The notes beneath the pieces are model-generated. The model saw only the letters and a list, made by a program, of their open reading frames with translations. It ran no database searches and was not told where the DNA came from. From assembly GCA_003116995.1 (NCBI GenBank), contig BDSL01000016.1, forward strand, positions 124,001 to 188,000: 64,000 nt of DNA. Reading direction: 5' to 3'. Made by a program: the position numbers and the translations under genes. Shown here piece after piece: positions 50,617 through 62,383 of this stretch; positions within the stretch are counted from its first letter, which is position 1; the number at the start of each line of letters is the position of its first letter. This stretch comes from Yamagishiella unicocca (taxonomy: Eukaryota; Chlorophyta; Chlorophyceae; Chlamydomonadales; Volvocaceae).

Positions 50617-51158
50617 TGGATGCTGTCCGGCCGGCGTGTGGCTTTGTGAATGTGTGGGGTGTTGCCGGGGTGGCGTTATCTGGGTGAGAGGAAGACATCG
50701 ATTTTGGGTCGCGTTGTTAGAAGGGTGACGAATCACCCGGTTGTGGGCTTGGAACGTTTACTCTATTTTCACGGCACTGACGTGGTATTTTTTTAATTTT
50801 ATGACGTCAGATCCGTCGAGATATTGTTGACGTGGACTGTTTACCATCTTGCACTGTGGGTAACCGATTACTTCCCATCACGTAGCATGCGAACCCTGGC
50901 AAGGTGGCGCCTGTCAAACACGCTCCTGCGCTGTTTGATCTGGTTCTTGTATCACCTCGGACATCATTCGTGCTATAAAATTGACCATGACCTAACGCGA
51001 TCAGGCGTGGCGGCCCTTGCCGTATATGACCGTGGTTCCAACTGCAAGTCGGCAACTTAAGGTCTCCATGTTACAATTTAAGACATTTCGCTTGTTTGCA
51101 TTGTTCACATCGAGCGTGCCAAAAGTGTCATACGTCAGGATCAACTGGCACAGCAGAA
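50617..51158. other. Short intergenic region, no gene seen
   Basis: 0.54 kb between two plus-strand genes; AT-rich around 50760-50800. It should hold the RMT2 3' UTR and the next promoter. Confidence 0.5.
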
Positions 51159-52266
51159 ATGGGTGTCATCACTAGCGTTCTTGATGCAATCTTTCTGGCC
51201 TATTTCATCATTCACATCCCGACCACTATTTTGGTTGACAGTCAGAGTGGTAAGTTTGCGACTCCAGCATGCGCGACCTGATGCCGCCAAAAATGCGCGG
51301 GCGATCTGCAGCTTTCTGCGTGACTTTCGCCATATATCACATCGACTGCCATATTTTCACAACCATGTGCGATGCCTGGTGAACGCTTGCGGAGCAGTGG
51401 GTGACGTCTTTTATATTGCAATGCAGTGATTCCTGCGGAGCACTTCCCATCATGGGCTAAGGAAATGCTCCAGTGGCACATAAAAACGAATGGCGATCAC
51501 TTGGTGGGTATCATCGGGCAGCACGTTGCAGCTTCCTTGGGATTCGGGAGTTTAACCGCCGGCAAATACAATACGCGGCGCAGCGCCGTAGGGGCATTGT
51601 GAAGAAGGCCCGTGAATTACGGGTAATGAGGCGTAAGGACCTTACCCTCTCCTTATAGGTGCCTTGTTCTTCGGCGATGGCTTCTCGCCATTTGGGAAGG
51701 AACAATGTGTATTTTCCTTGCTTTCCAAGCCTTACCCAAGCACACAATGCGATAAACGCTTCCTCGTTCGCCACACGCTTGGCTCAGGACAGCCTGCAAA
51801 CAAAGGGTAGCAGATGTGCAACGTCCAGATACCGTTACCATGCCCTTTCACCCGCACCCTCTCTCCCCACCGTAAAAACATCCGATCCCAACGGGCCTGC
51901 CTAACCTAACCCAACGGCTCGCAGGTATCCGCGAACCCCGTGTGGTTTGTGTCAATGGTGTTCTGCGAGACCCTCTTCCAGCTGCCCTTCTTCTTCGTCG
52001 CCTCCTACGCAATGTTCAAAAAGCGGAACTGGATCCGGGTTCCGTGCATCATCTACGGCAGCCACGTGGCAACCACCATGGTACCCATCCTAGGGGACAT
52101 CCTCTTCGGCCCCTTGTCCGGTCCCAACAAGCTCAACCTGGCTCTCATCTACCTGCCGTACCTGATTGTGCCGCTGCTGCTCGTGATCCGCATGGCCGTG
52201 GTGGCGCAACCGTTCAGCCCCACCAGCCGCAGCGGGAAGCGAGGATCCAAGCGGAAGGCCACGTAG
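51159..52266 (+). CDS. TMEM97/sigma-2 receptor-like EXPERA membrane protein
   Basis: Three in-phase exons (51159-51249, 51427-51503, 51925-52266) give 169 aa, close to the usual ~175 aa. Four hydrophobic segments: VLDAIFLAYFIIHIPTTILV; VWFVSMVFCETLFQLPFFFV; CIIYGSHVATTMVPILGDIL; LALIYLPYLIVPLLLVIRMA. The order CE.LFQLPFF, WIR.P.IIY..H..TT..PIL and Y.PYL..P matches the TMEM97 family (ER membrane; sterol/cholesterol-related binding in animals). The basic end SGKRGSKRKAT suits an ER-retained tail. The role in algae is not known. Confidence 0.9.
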
Positions 52267-53128
52267 ATGAAGCAGGAGCGGAGGGCAATGGGTTGAGAGA
52301 GCCCACTGGTTAGAAGCGACGGAGGTGAGGCTCAGTAGGTAAGGCTCAGAGGAGCTGAGGGAAGGCAGACAGCTCTGGCAGGCAAACGGCCTGGGGTAGT
52401 TTTGCCGTGTTGAAGGACAGCACAGGTGTAGTTTCTTGACTTTCAACGGAGCGCGAACCCATTTTGTTGGCCACTACTAGCGGCAGCGTTCGAGGACGTA
52501 CCGCAGTGGTGAGGGCAGGCTACGTTATAATAGGGTATCCGTATTACAAGGGAGCCACATTTTTGCCAATGGGCCAAGCTACACCGGATGTCTTTGGTTT
52601 TGAACACCAGCACTAGCTGCGTATTCCTGACTAGCTTCCAAACCGTACAGAAATTGGACTGCAACTCGAACGCGCTGTGGAGCGACCTTTGGCTTGGCTT
52701 GTAAACCAGGTATTTCTGTGAAGGGCTTGGTTGGTATGACCTGCCCCTGGGCAGCTTCATGCACCCTTGACAGGCATGTAATGCGGCTGTCGTCCAAAAC
52801 ACCTTCCACCGCTACGTGCCCCCAGCTAGGCCCCAAACAAGCATTGCGTACCCACCTGCAACGCCAGGCAACCCGCTCTATATAAATAAATTCCTTTCAT
52901 ATGTAAAGTATAAGCTTTACATAGTAAAGTCTCAAATTCCGCCGCTACGTGCCCCCAGCTAGGCCCCAAACATGTACGCGAACAGATCGCCAATCCTTAC
53001 TCCACGGTTCGAACCCCAGCTTAACATACACTCCTCCTACGCCACACGGAAATCGGCGCCACCGCCACCGCTGCCCTGCCCAGCACAGCTGTTCTACCCA
53101 GACCATCAAGTGCTGAGCACCCGAAGCA
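52267..53128. other. Convergent intergenic region, no gene seen
   Basis: Between the TMEM97-like gene (plus) and the rhomboid gene (minus). TGTAA at 52700-52704 may be the plus-strand poly(A) signal. A 28-bp segment (CGCTACGTGCCCCCAGCTAG...) is repeated at ~52811 and ~52942. Confidence 0.5.
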
Positions 53129-55759
53129 TTATGATCTCGGCTGCTTGTCCACCGGTCCCCGCGGCCCGCCGCCGCCGGCGCCGCCCACTCGCGCTTCCGC
53201 CGCCAGCGCCGCCGCCACACTGGGCGTGGACGCCGGCGCGCTTGCCGTCGACCCCCCGCCCAGCACCCGTGCCGGCCCCACAAACACGCTCCGACTGGAC
53301 CCTGCCGCCTCCGCATCGGGCCCTCCTGCCCCGGTGTGCCCCTCACCGCCTCCGCCCGCGGCCGCACCGCCCCCGCTGCCACCTCCCCCGCCAGTGGCGG
53401 CGGCGGTTCCTTCCCCGCCGCGTAACAACTTTCCCAGTGTCACCAAGTTCCTCCCCAGCCCGCCGAACCGGCTGCCGGCGGCGCCCGGGGCGCCCGAGCC
53501 GCTGCTGCCGCCCGCGCCACCGCCGCCGCCGCGCGCCGTGTCGTACGTTGTGTACGGCAATATCGCGCCGGGCATCATTATGAAGCTGGAGAAGCGGATG
53601 CACCGCGTGAGCGGCCAGCTCTGCTCCAGCCAGGAGGTGGCGGCTCGGGACAGAGCCAGCGGCCGCAGGTAGCCCCACACCCACATCTGGCCCACCTGCG
53701 TTGCAATCGCGCAATGGTGGATTGGGTTGGTTTGGTTTGGGTTCGTCCAGCCTGGTTGACAGCAAAGGCAAAATAAGCTACAGCATCGTGGTAAAAATGG
53801 CACCCATGATAATCTGGATCCAAAGTGGATTTCATGATGCACGAGAGCAAGCGCGGATCCACGCCCTCGACATAACGGGTGGGTGCTGCCGGCACTTCCC
53901 CACTCAGTCACCGGCTCGGTCTCCCTGCAGTAAGTCCCGCCCCGCTCCCAAATGCGCCGTGCACGCGACCCGTGGGTCGGCCGGACCCACCAGCACTCCC
54001 GCCAGGTGCCCCACGAAGGACACGCTGGGCATGAGCAGCTGCCAGAACACCAGCAGCGCCCAGGGGTACCAGGCGGCGGGCACCGTGAAGAGGCCGAAGA
54101 TGCTGCGGTGCGAGGAGCCGCTCTGCGCGGTGTCGATCACGATGAGTCCGAAGATGACGCCGGAGAAGCCCACCGCGCAATGGTGCATCGCTCCAGGCAC
54201 CAGGCCACTGAGATTGTGGTTTCGGAGCAGGGCCCGGTGGCAGGGACACGTGGTGGCGTGAGGGTCCAGGGTTCAGGTGCACTCGGGTTTGGGTTTCGGA
54301 GGTGCATGGTTTCGGGGCCGGGTTTTAGGGTGTTGGCCGCCCGATCGTGGGCGGCTATGGGCTCCTTCAGCAGCTCCTTCCACATACGCCGCCCTCGCCC
54401 CACGACGCACACCTGATTTGAAGCAAGACCGACGTGGCCACGTAGATGAGCCCCTCCAGCACTGAGATGAGGACCAGCAGGTACAGGAACTGCGGCGGTG
54501 GCGGCGGTCGCCGGGCGAAAAAGGCAGTTACCGGTATAGTCCTGCAGCTGACACAGCGCCACACCACCACCAGGACAACTCCCCGCCCTGCCGGCCGGCT
54601 CCCCTACCTGTACGGTCCCCACCAGCCGCTCCAGGCTGCCGCCTATGGGCACAAATGCCAGCATGTTGAAGGTGATGTGCAGCAGGCCCGCGTGGACCAC
54701 CACTGAGCTGAGCAGCCGGTACACTGGGAGGAGGGGCAGAGTGGGGGCCGGGGTGGAACCAGCCGGGGGCCGGGATCAGGTAGGCGCGGTTCGAGGATGT
54801 CTGGGGTTGCGACGGCTCCGCTGCAGCGGACGTAGCGCGCGGCAGCGGAGGCTGCATTGAACAGGTGTGAATGCGGCGAACGAGCAAGTCTGTTGTGTTC
54901 AGGCAGTGACCAGCAGCGGACATCTGAGGGGTGCTTTCACCCACCTGGGGGCTGAGCCCCGCGCCCCCGACAGCGCCCCCGGCTGGTTCCACCCCGGCCC
55001 CCACTTCGCCCCTCCTCCCAGTGTACCAGCTGCTCAGCTAGGTGGTGATCCATGCGGGACAGCGACCAGGGACCCCACCACGCGACCACCACCGCCTGGT
55101 GCGGGAGGGGCCAGGTGGTGCCGTACACATACCCTGGTAGTAGTGCAGGGTGTCGTACGGCATTAGGCAGACCCTGTACATGTCGCCTCCTTCGCCGTAC
55201 CAGCCCATCATGAGTTGGAGGATGAAGATGCCGGTGATGAAGGAAAAGGTGCCCCTGAGGGGGGGAGGGTTTTAGGGTTTAGGAGTTTAGGGTTTAGGGT
55301 TAGGGGGAAGAGGGCAGTCACTCAATTTCCCCCATATGCGCCTGTGTCTGGCATTACCCAGGCATGCCCGGCTTGGGTGGGCACTGTAAGAGTAGGCTGA
55401 AGTCGGGCTGTAGCGCAGCAGCGTATAGCAAGAAGCGGCAAGGGCTAAGGACAGCACAACGGGCGGGACCCTAACCCCTCTTCCCTCAGGGCCCATTGAG
55501 GGGTTGGGGCCCGCCCTAAACCCTCGCCCATTGCGCTCCGCATCGAGACATAAGGCCTTACTTTGTACACAGCGGCAAGCTGTTGTACCATGTTTGCACG
55601 GTGACGATCAGCGGCGATGTGGCCTGCACGAGGTTGCAAGGTGAGGGAGTTGGGGGCCGCGAGGGTGCAGGATGCTGGGTGCGCTCGCGAGGCAGGCGGA
55701 AGCAAGCAGCCGCGGAGGGCCTTGCGTTGGCTCACCTGCGGCCCGCCTAACATCGCCAT
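53129..55759 (-). CDS. Rhomboid-family intramembrane serine protease
   Basis: Seven in-phase exons give 394 aa: 55759-55736, 55623-55562, 55254-55133, 54723-54608, 54489-54413, 54207-53991, 53695-53129. Membrane core: GTFSFITGIFILQLMMGWYG; YRLLSSVVVHAGLLHITFNM (family H..H..FNM motif); FLYLLVLISVLEGLIYVATS; CAVGFSGVIFGLIVID with the catalytic Ser in GFSG (~149); VSFVGHLAGVL with the catalytic His (~200). Both catalytic residues are present, so it is a probable active protease of the RHBDD1/plant RBL14-like type. The last exon is an unusual ~140-residue Gly/Ala-rich tail after WLEQSWPLTRCI. Cell compartment not clear from sequence. Diverges from the Tim17-family gene. Confidence 0.9.
55266..55307 (+). 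repeat. Telomere-type repeats in rhomboid intron 2
   Basis: Five imperfect (T)TTAGGG units, including one TTTTAGGG. Confidence 0.7.
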
Positions 55760-56862
55760 GACTGCTGTTTGGACGTCCTGTTTCCACTAGAGCCTTGCTT
55801 CGCTGGTTTCAAGACAGTTCGTTCTCGCCCCGGCTCCTCATACAATGCAGCGCCAACAACTCGGCTTCATTTGCAATCCTTCGCTATAGCTATGAAGTAT
55901 AAATGTTTACACCTGCATCGTAGGTGGATCGATTCTTGCTTACGGTAATTAAAATCCTGTATACGGTACCGTTATTGCAATGTCTGGATCCACCGCTTGG
56001 CACATCCTGATTGCATCGGTAACACTAACGTCGCTAAGATACTTGAAACTATGTACCGGTAATATGAAATGTTTGACTGCCCGCTGTCGCGGGAGTTCGT
56101 GCCGTTGTGGAAGCCTGTACACGGTTGGCTCTCGCATAGCCGGAGACAAGCCAAGATTAGGCATCGGATGGAATCCTGGTTAGTAATGAAGGAGGGGATG
56201 GAGCTTGGGGGCAGATAGCAGAGCAACGCATGACGTAGCCTTCAAGCCTTTGCAGCGAACCACAAACTACCACAAATGCTTTCATCGGATGCATGTCCAA
56301 ACGTGTATTAATTCCCCAGACATGCGAGCATTTTCAGGTGTTCGCCGAAGTGGCCTAGTTTGGATGCGGCATTTAGCCGGGGCATACACTGTGCAGGTAG
56401 CGTGTCACAGGAGGCTTCGAGTGGGTAGGGAGTGGGAGGGACGGAGCCGTCGCCAAGCCTACCACGGGTGCCATGCGTGGATGCGAGTATTTGTACAAAC
56501 GCATGTGGTAGCCGAGTCCATAAGCGTGGCAAGGAAGTGCAAAAGGGCCAAAAGCGTCGGATGGACGCCACGTCGTTCCGTGCCCAGCTGCCCACGGCCA
56601 CCGACCCGACAAGCATCAATTGCAAACAAATCAGTTTTGGAATGTGTGCCCCGTCGGTTCAGTTCAGAAGCATCTGAGCATTGTTTGCCGGCTGTACGAA
56701 ATTTCGTGAACCTTGTAGATTCCATCGAGACGCAGCACAACCCCGTGTAACATACTTTCGAATTACGATAGTAGAATACAGCGTACTATCCGCTGATCTC
56801 ACCTCGCTTAACGTGTCAACGCATACGACCGGCGGCTTTCGCTTCTTTTGCTCGCCTTACAT
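55760..56862. promoter_or_regulatory. Divergent intergenic region, 1.1 kb
   Basis: Between the start codons of the rhomboid (minus) and Tim17-family (plus) genes; no coding segment recognised (the ORF 56205-56750 has no domain). No defined promoter motif seen. Confidence 0.45.
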
Positions 56863-57795
56863 ATGAGCAACGACCAGTTTGTCGTCAGGGCCTCGCCGTT
56901 AAACAATAATGTCGCATTTGTGACCCGCACAAGCGATGATGCTCCAAACGCATCGGCTCGAGGGGCCCAAGTGCCAGGCTTCTCGCCTGAAGGGGAGGCT
57001 GCTGTTGCCGACCAGCCTTGCACGCTTAAAGGCCTATCTGGTGGTCTGGCAGCGGGAGTCCTCGGCTACATGTTTGGCTTTTTCCCCAGCATCTTCCGGC
57101 ATCGGAGCCTAAAGATGCTGCACGTGTGGGGTGCGGAAGGAATGGCCAGCGCGAAGGCGTTCGCTGTAATGTAAGCGCGTTCAGCTTCCCTTTGCAAACC
57201 TTCATCGGTGCGGTAGATTTCCCGTGTCCTGTCTTTTCAGCCTCAAATCACCGCAACACCCCCAGGCTGACTAGGCACGGCCTTCCGGCATGCGCCCCCT
57301 CCCGCGCCCCTTCCTCCATCCCTTCCCAGGAGCGGCATCTACACCACCGTGCAGTGCCTCTGTGAGCGCATCCGGCAGCAGGACGACGGCCTCAACCGCA
57401 TCATCGCGGGCGGCGCGTCCGGTGTCGCGGTGGCCTGGCGGTCCGGTCTCGTCGGCGCCTTGCAGTCCGGGGTCCTCCTGGCGGTGGTCTCATGGGTGTT
57501 TGACTTTGGCAACGGCTCCGTCGGCGCGGCCAAGGCCTCAGGCGTTGGGTGCGGCTCGGGTGCTTGCAGTGTCAACCTTGGACGTGTCGTTAGCTGCAGC
57601 CTGGCTCAGGGCGACGTTGCAACGGGGCTCCAGGGGGAGCGCCGAGGCCCGCTACACCTGCGGCTCGGGTCACCTGGGTGGACCCGAGGCCTCCCCCAGC
57701 CGGGCCAGGTGCTGGGGACCCCAGTGCTCATGTGGATGGGGCCACTGGTCAACAGGATGTACTTCTCACCGCCGGCGCTGTCGTTGCACTCCTGA
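56863..57795 (+). CDS. Tim17/Tim22/Tim23-family membrane protein
   Basis: Two exons, 56863-57170 and 57330-57795, give 257 aa; the ATG/G junction regenerates Met (AFAVM|SGIYTTV). The family signature is a run of Gly-spaced hydrophobic helices: LKGLSGGLAAGVLGYMFGFF, GMASAKAFAVMSGIYTTVQC, LCERIRQQDDGLNRIIAGGA then SGVAVAWRSG, ALQSGVLLAVVSWVFDF. The R.qDD.lN...aG...G pattern is that of plant Tim17/22/23 relatives such as the chloroplast/mitochondrial HP20/HP30 group (protein or amino-acid transport in organelle membranes). The last ~80 residues (after 57530) are Gly-rich and not conserved; an unrecognised intron may lie there. Confidence 0.8.
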
Positions 57796-58465
57796 GTTTC
57801 GCGGGGACGGCTTGCCATGTCTGATGGCGGCCTGAAGGCCACGATTCATGCGTCGGGCGCGGAAGCTGCGTGTTAGTATACCGGTAGGAGTGTTGTGTAC
57901 AAATTCCGGCTGCAGCGGCGTCGCGTTCTATTTGTAGTATCCAGATAAGCTGGCCTCGAGATGGATGAGGCGCAAGCGCCAGCGCATCGGGGTCTCAGTC
58001 CGTATGGGCTGGCGCTGTTTGGCGTCTCGGTTGGGGGATCGAGTCCAGGGAGGCGCAATAAGCAGCTTACTTGGCTATTTGTTGCGGTGGGAGGTCAGGC
58101 CGCGACTCAAGCGCCCCACCGCCGCTAGGGGGCAGACGGACATGGTCCAGAGATGAGCACCTCGAGGGGACCTGCTGTTGGGTCACCCCTCCGTCGCGCA
58201 ACTCTTAGCCCAACGTCTCTCCAACGTAGTCTCGCAGCCGAGCAGTGTCCGTCCGCCGACCCGGCCCGGCCCGGCCCCAGTGCCGGACTAGCATGGATTA
58301 CCACCAGGCGGTTTCCGGGCCGTGTTGGGGACGGGACCTGCCTAGTCGGCTTCTGAGGCAAGTACTGGTGTGAATTAATGGTAGTGTTTGCCCTTTGCAT
58401 GCAAGTCCTGTCATGCGGGGTACATGGTGGTGTCACACGTGCCGCTAGCCGCCGCTTCGGCTGCA

Positions 58466-58541
58466 CGGCCATGTCGGCACCTAGACGAATTCGGCTGCGA
58501 CGATTCGGCTGCGCGGCCATGTCGGCACCTAGACGAATTCT
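58466..58541. repeat. 39-bp tandem duplication
   Basis: CGGCCATGTCGGCACCTAGA + CGAATTC occurs twice, separated by CGGCTGCGACGATT. Confidence 0.8.
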
Positions 58542-60580
58542 TCAGGCAAGGAAGCCCCCGCGGACGATTAGACGCAGCACGTGGGCAGGAGGGTGGAGGA
58601 CCCGGCGGTCTTATCTTGAGACATCGTCGGGAGCCGGGAGCCATGTGAAGGAAGCGGAAGAGCAAGATGGTAGTAGCATCATTAGATAGGTGCGACATCG
58701 TGGGCAGACGTGCGCTGTACAGATGGGCCTTATCGTGCACTCGGTAGTAAAAAGGAAGACGTGCGGTGGTAGGTCTTTAGCTGAGGCGGTGGGGCGGGGC
58801 TGGGGGCGCTGCAGCCGGAAACCCAAGCCGAGCCGAGCCGAGGGCTGCCGCGTGTTGCAGAGGGCGCCGGCAGTGAGTGATATACTGGTGGCGAAGAGTA
58901 GAAGTCAGATAGGGAATGGCGGCGGTGGCGGCAGCGGCGTTCAGTGTCCGGGTCGCTGTGTAGGGCTGTATTGATAATGCCCGCGGCGGCGGCAGTGGTC
59001 GTCCGGTGTGCATGGCGTGGGGTGAGGGTGGGGGCGATGACGCGGACCTCATCAGCTGAGGAACGTGGTTTTCCTTCTGGCGTTTTCGATGGTTGGTTAG
59101 CAGCAGCAGACGTGTCGTTCGCAGCAGCAGGCGTGTCGTTGGCGCGCTGCTCTCTGCGTACGCAGCCCTTCTGTGACGGGGCTGGTGCGAAGGGAGGCGT
59201 GAAGCAAGCAGGGCAGGCAAGGCAGGGGGGGAAACGCCGTCCTTGGCCGCGTTGATTGTTTTGGATGTGGTTATAGACTATGAGAGTGGTCCTGCTCTGT
59301 CGTGCTGCGTCAGATGAAGGCATGTAGAGTTACAAAAAAAGTGCATTCAGGTACCCTGCTTGCTCAATGGTGCCCTGCCTGGACTGGGGCCGTCGGGTAG
59401 TCACTGCCCCGCGGCGAACTCCGGGCGAGGAGTTGGTGGTTGGCCGGTAATGTTTGTTGTTTGATGTGCACCGCCGCTGTCATTGCTGCTGGATGCCGTT
59501 TTAGTTTGGCGATTAAAACTCGTCCCAAAATAGAACTCGAACAACTCGTGCCATAACGAACTGTGCTTGCACCCTTCTCTCCGCCCGGACCTGACGTACA
59601 CGCAGTACAAGCGTGTACGACGCATTAAAACTACCCTTTAGGCACACATGGCTCACCTCCGGTATCCCATTGAGCGCATCACACGTGAACAAACACGTGC
59701 GGATGCAAAAACGTACTTGCGACAGCGCCTCCTCGCCGCTTCGCCATACAGCAGGTCCGAGTGTCCAACTGAAGCTAAAAGAGGTACTGTCACCATACGC
59801 GCACGAAGAGAAGATGACCACAGTCATACGCCTGGTGGCGGAGGGGCTCGAAGCATTAGTGCCTTTGGCGGCCTCCCCAGACACCACCTGTTCCGGTACT
59901 TCCGGTACAACGCAGTATGGCTTTGTTGGGTTATGGGCGCCTAGGGGCCTATGCCTGCTGCATCTCCCTGCTGTAACTGCAACCGCCTCCCAGTCCCAAC
60001 GCGCCGGGCATGAGACATCAGCGCAAAACATAACCCTGCCCCCTCCCGCTGTTTTCTCCCCTGAAGAAATACCCCCTACTCGAGAACAATATTTCTCCCC
60101 TGAAGAATACCCCCAACACGAGCACAATATACGGAAGATGGGATATCCATAATCCAACACGGTTGGGGGCCGCATCCCTCGGCGTCTAGTCACAACCGTC
60201 GCAACTGTCGCAACGAACACCAGTCACCTTCTCACCTACTACACAGTTGAACGCAACCGCATCGAGAGTGCAGTCGTCTAGACTTAATAGGTGCTGCTTG
60301 CTCTTTCGAACAAAGCAGCGCAATGGTCAATTAGTCTGGGCAGGGTGGCTGGCGAGGCGTCCGCTGCCGCCCCCGTTTGTCAGGGAGGCGGGCAGACAAA
60401 CACCGGCACGCAGCCCCCTTCACCACAATGTGACAGACCGCAATGCACACCGAGTCTGACCGACACGAACCAAGAACGCAGCCGCCGCTGGCGTTGCACA
60501 GTTCTTCCATCGTTCGCAATTCAACATCTACAGGTACCTAGCATGTGACGTGCACGCAGGGGGAGACAGCAGGCCGCTGC

Positions 60581-60666
60581 CGCCACCACCACCACCACCA
60601 CCACCACCACCACCACCACCACCACCACCACCACCACCACCACCACCACCACCACCACCACCACCA
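60581..60666. repeat. (CCA)n microsatellite
   Basis: About 28 uninterrupted CCA units; they produce poly-Pro/poly-His (plus) and poly-Gly/poly-Trp (minus) shadow ORFs. Confidence 0.95.
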
Positions 60667-61077
60667 CTCGCACGGTTTATTGGAGCGCAGCGCTTTGCCG
60701 CGTGTAAGCAAGAGTTCACGCAAGTGTGTGTATGCCACCGTGCATGTGCCAGCACTGGGCAACGTCCCGTCCGCTGTCTTCACCCCTGCATCCCTGCCCC
60801 CTCCCTGCTCAATACCTTATAACCCAACAACAGTACATGCTTCAAGCATCGCCTCCATCGCCTCCCTTCGCTGCTCCTAACCCGTGCACATCTCGGGCTT
60901 GGCCCACATGCAGCTCCCCACCCAACGCTACAGATCTACCGCACCCCAGAACCCAGATCCGCGTCGAGATCCAGATCCAAACCCAGCTCGCCCCCCCCGG
61001 GCTGTTCGGTTGCGGCCCAGCATAAGTACATGCCCCAACCGTCCTCGGTGCGAATCGAACCTGCGCGCAGGCGGCGC

Positions 61078-61486
61078 CTACCACCCTCGTGTGCCCTGCA
61101 TGTACAAGGGCACATACCTATTGTTAAGGGCGCTGGTCGTCTTCGCTCGCACCATCAGCAGCTCAAGGTCCGCAGCGGTCAGCGGGCTGCCTGCTGCGCC
61201 ACTGCTCCGCTTGGAGCCAGAGCCGATGTACGACACCCGCGGGCCCGCCGCGGGGCCCCCGCCACTCGCCCCGCCACCCCCACCGGGCCCACTTGCGCTC
61301 GCGCCTCTCCCTCCGCTTCCTGCCGTGCCCGCCCGGCTGCTGTTGCTGCTGCCGCCGGTCTCGACAAAGGCCGTCCGAGCGCTCACGCGCGAGCTGTCCG
61401 CCTCGGAGTCCTGCTCGCTGCCGCCTCCATTGCCGGTGTTGTTACCGCCGCCGCAACCTCCACCGCCACCGCTGACACCGTGTGTC

Positions 61487-61529
<43 letters not shown>

Positions 61530-62348
61530 TCCTATGCGATAACAACCATGGTCGCGCAGCCGCAATCAGGCCGCTCGACGCCACCGGGCGGTGCGCCGCC
61601 GACCCCGCCGCCGCCGCCGCTGCCGCCGCCGCGCCCCGCCCCCTTCCGCCAGCCGTCGCGGCGGAGCTCCGAAACGCCGCCTCCAGCTCGCTGCAGCTGT
61701 ACGACCGCCGCAGGCCGCCGTCGCCGCCGCGGTTGCCATCGCTGTCGCCGCCGCTCGACGCGTCGGGAGTATCCGTGCTGCCGCGGCGGGGCCCCGCAGA
61801 CCTACTGGCGCCCCTAGCCCCCTGCCCTCCTCCTCCTCCTCCTCCTCCGCCCCCACGCCGGTCTCCCCCACGCGGCGTCACCCGGGGCCTGACGGGCGCA
61901 ACGGGAACAGCCCCTCGTTGTCTGCTGACGGCCCTGCCGTGGTGGTCGTACACGACATGGTGGGCGCCCAGGTCGCTGTTGTCGCTGCTCCGCACGCTGC
62001 TGTCGTTTCGCTGTTGCGCGTGTTGCGCGTGCTGCGCGTGTTGCGCGTGCTGCGCGTGCTGCGCGCGGTGAGCCTGGTGCGGGTGCGGCGAGGACCGATG
62101 CGCCGGCCTGCCGCGGCTCGGGCTGCTGCTCCTGCCGCCGCCTGCAGCGGCGGCCCCGCCGCTGTGCGCGGACAGCACGCGTGCCGAGGAGCACGGCAAC
62201 TGTTGCTGCTGCTGCTGTTGTTGCTGTTGGTGGTGGGACTGAGCGGATCCGGACCCGAGTCGTGTTTGAGGGGTTGTCTGGCCGTGGGAGGCAGGCCGCA
62301 GGGCGCCTAGCATTTGGTTGCTCCGTCCGTGAGGATGGGCCGGGGGGT

Positions 62349-62383
<35 letters not shown>

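Larger units (their letters stand above)
57796..61077. other. 3.3 kb with no confident gene
   Basis: Contains a 39-bp tandem duplication (58466-58541), a duplicated TTCTCCCCTGAAGAA segment (60055-60112) and a (CCA)n run (60581-60666). ORFs here (58125-58520 minus, 59613-60152 plus, 58730-59323 minus) show no domain or splice-supported extension. Confidence 0.4.

Noticed and set aside
50280..50698. Poly-Gly and poly-Pro ORFs opposite or beside the RMT2 3' end
   Set aside because: Other frames of the GGTGGTGGAGGCGGC repeat; the frame with conserved methyltransferase sequence is the real one.
60528..60880. ORFs with poly-His, poly-Pro, poly-Trp and poly-Gly
   Set aside because: All derive from the (CCA)n microsatellite at 60581-60666 and lack any flanking conserved protein.
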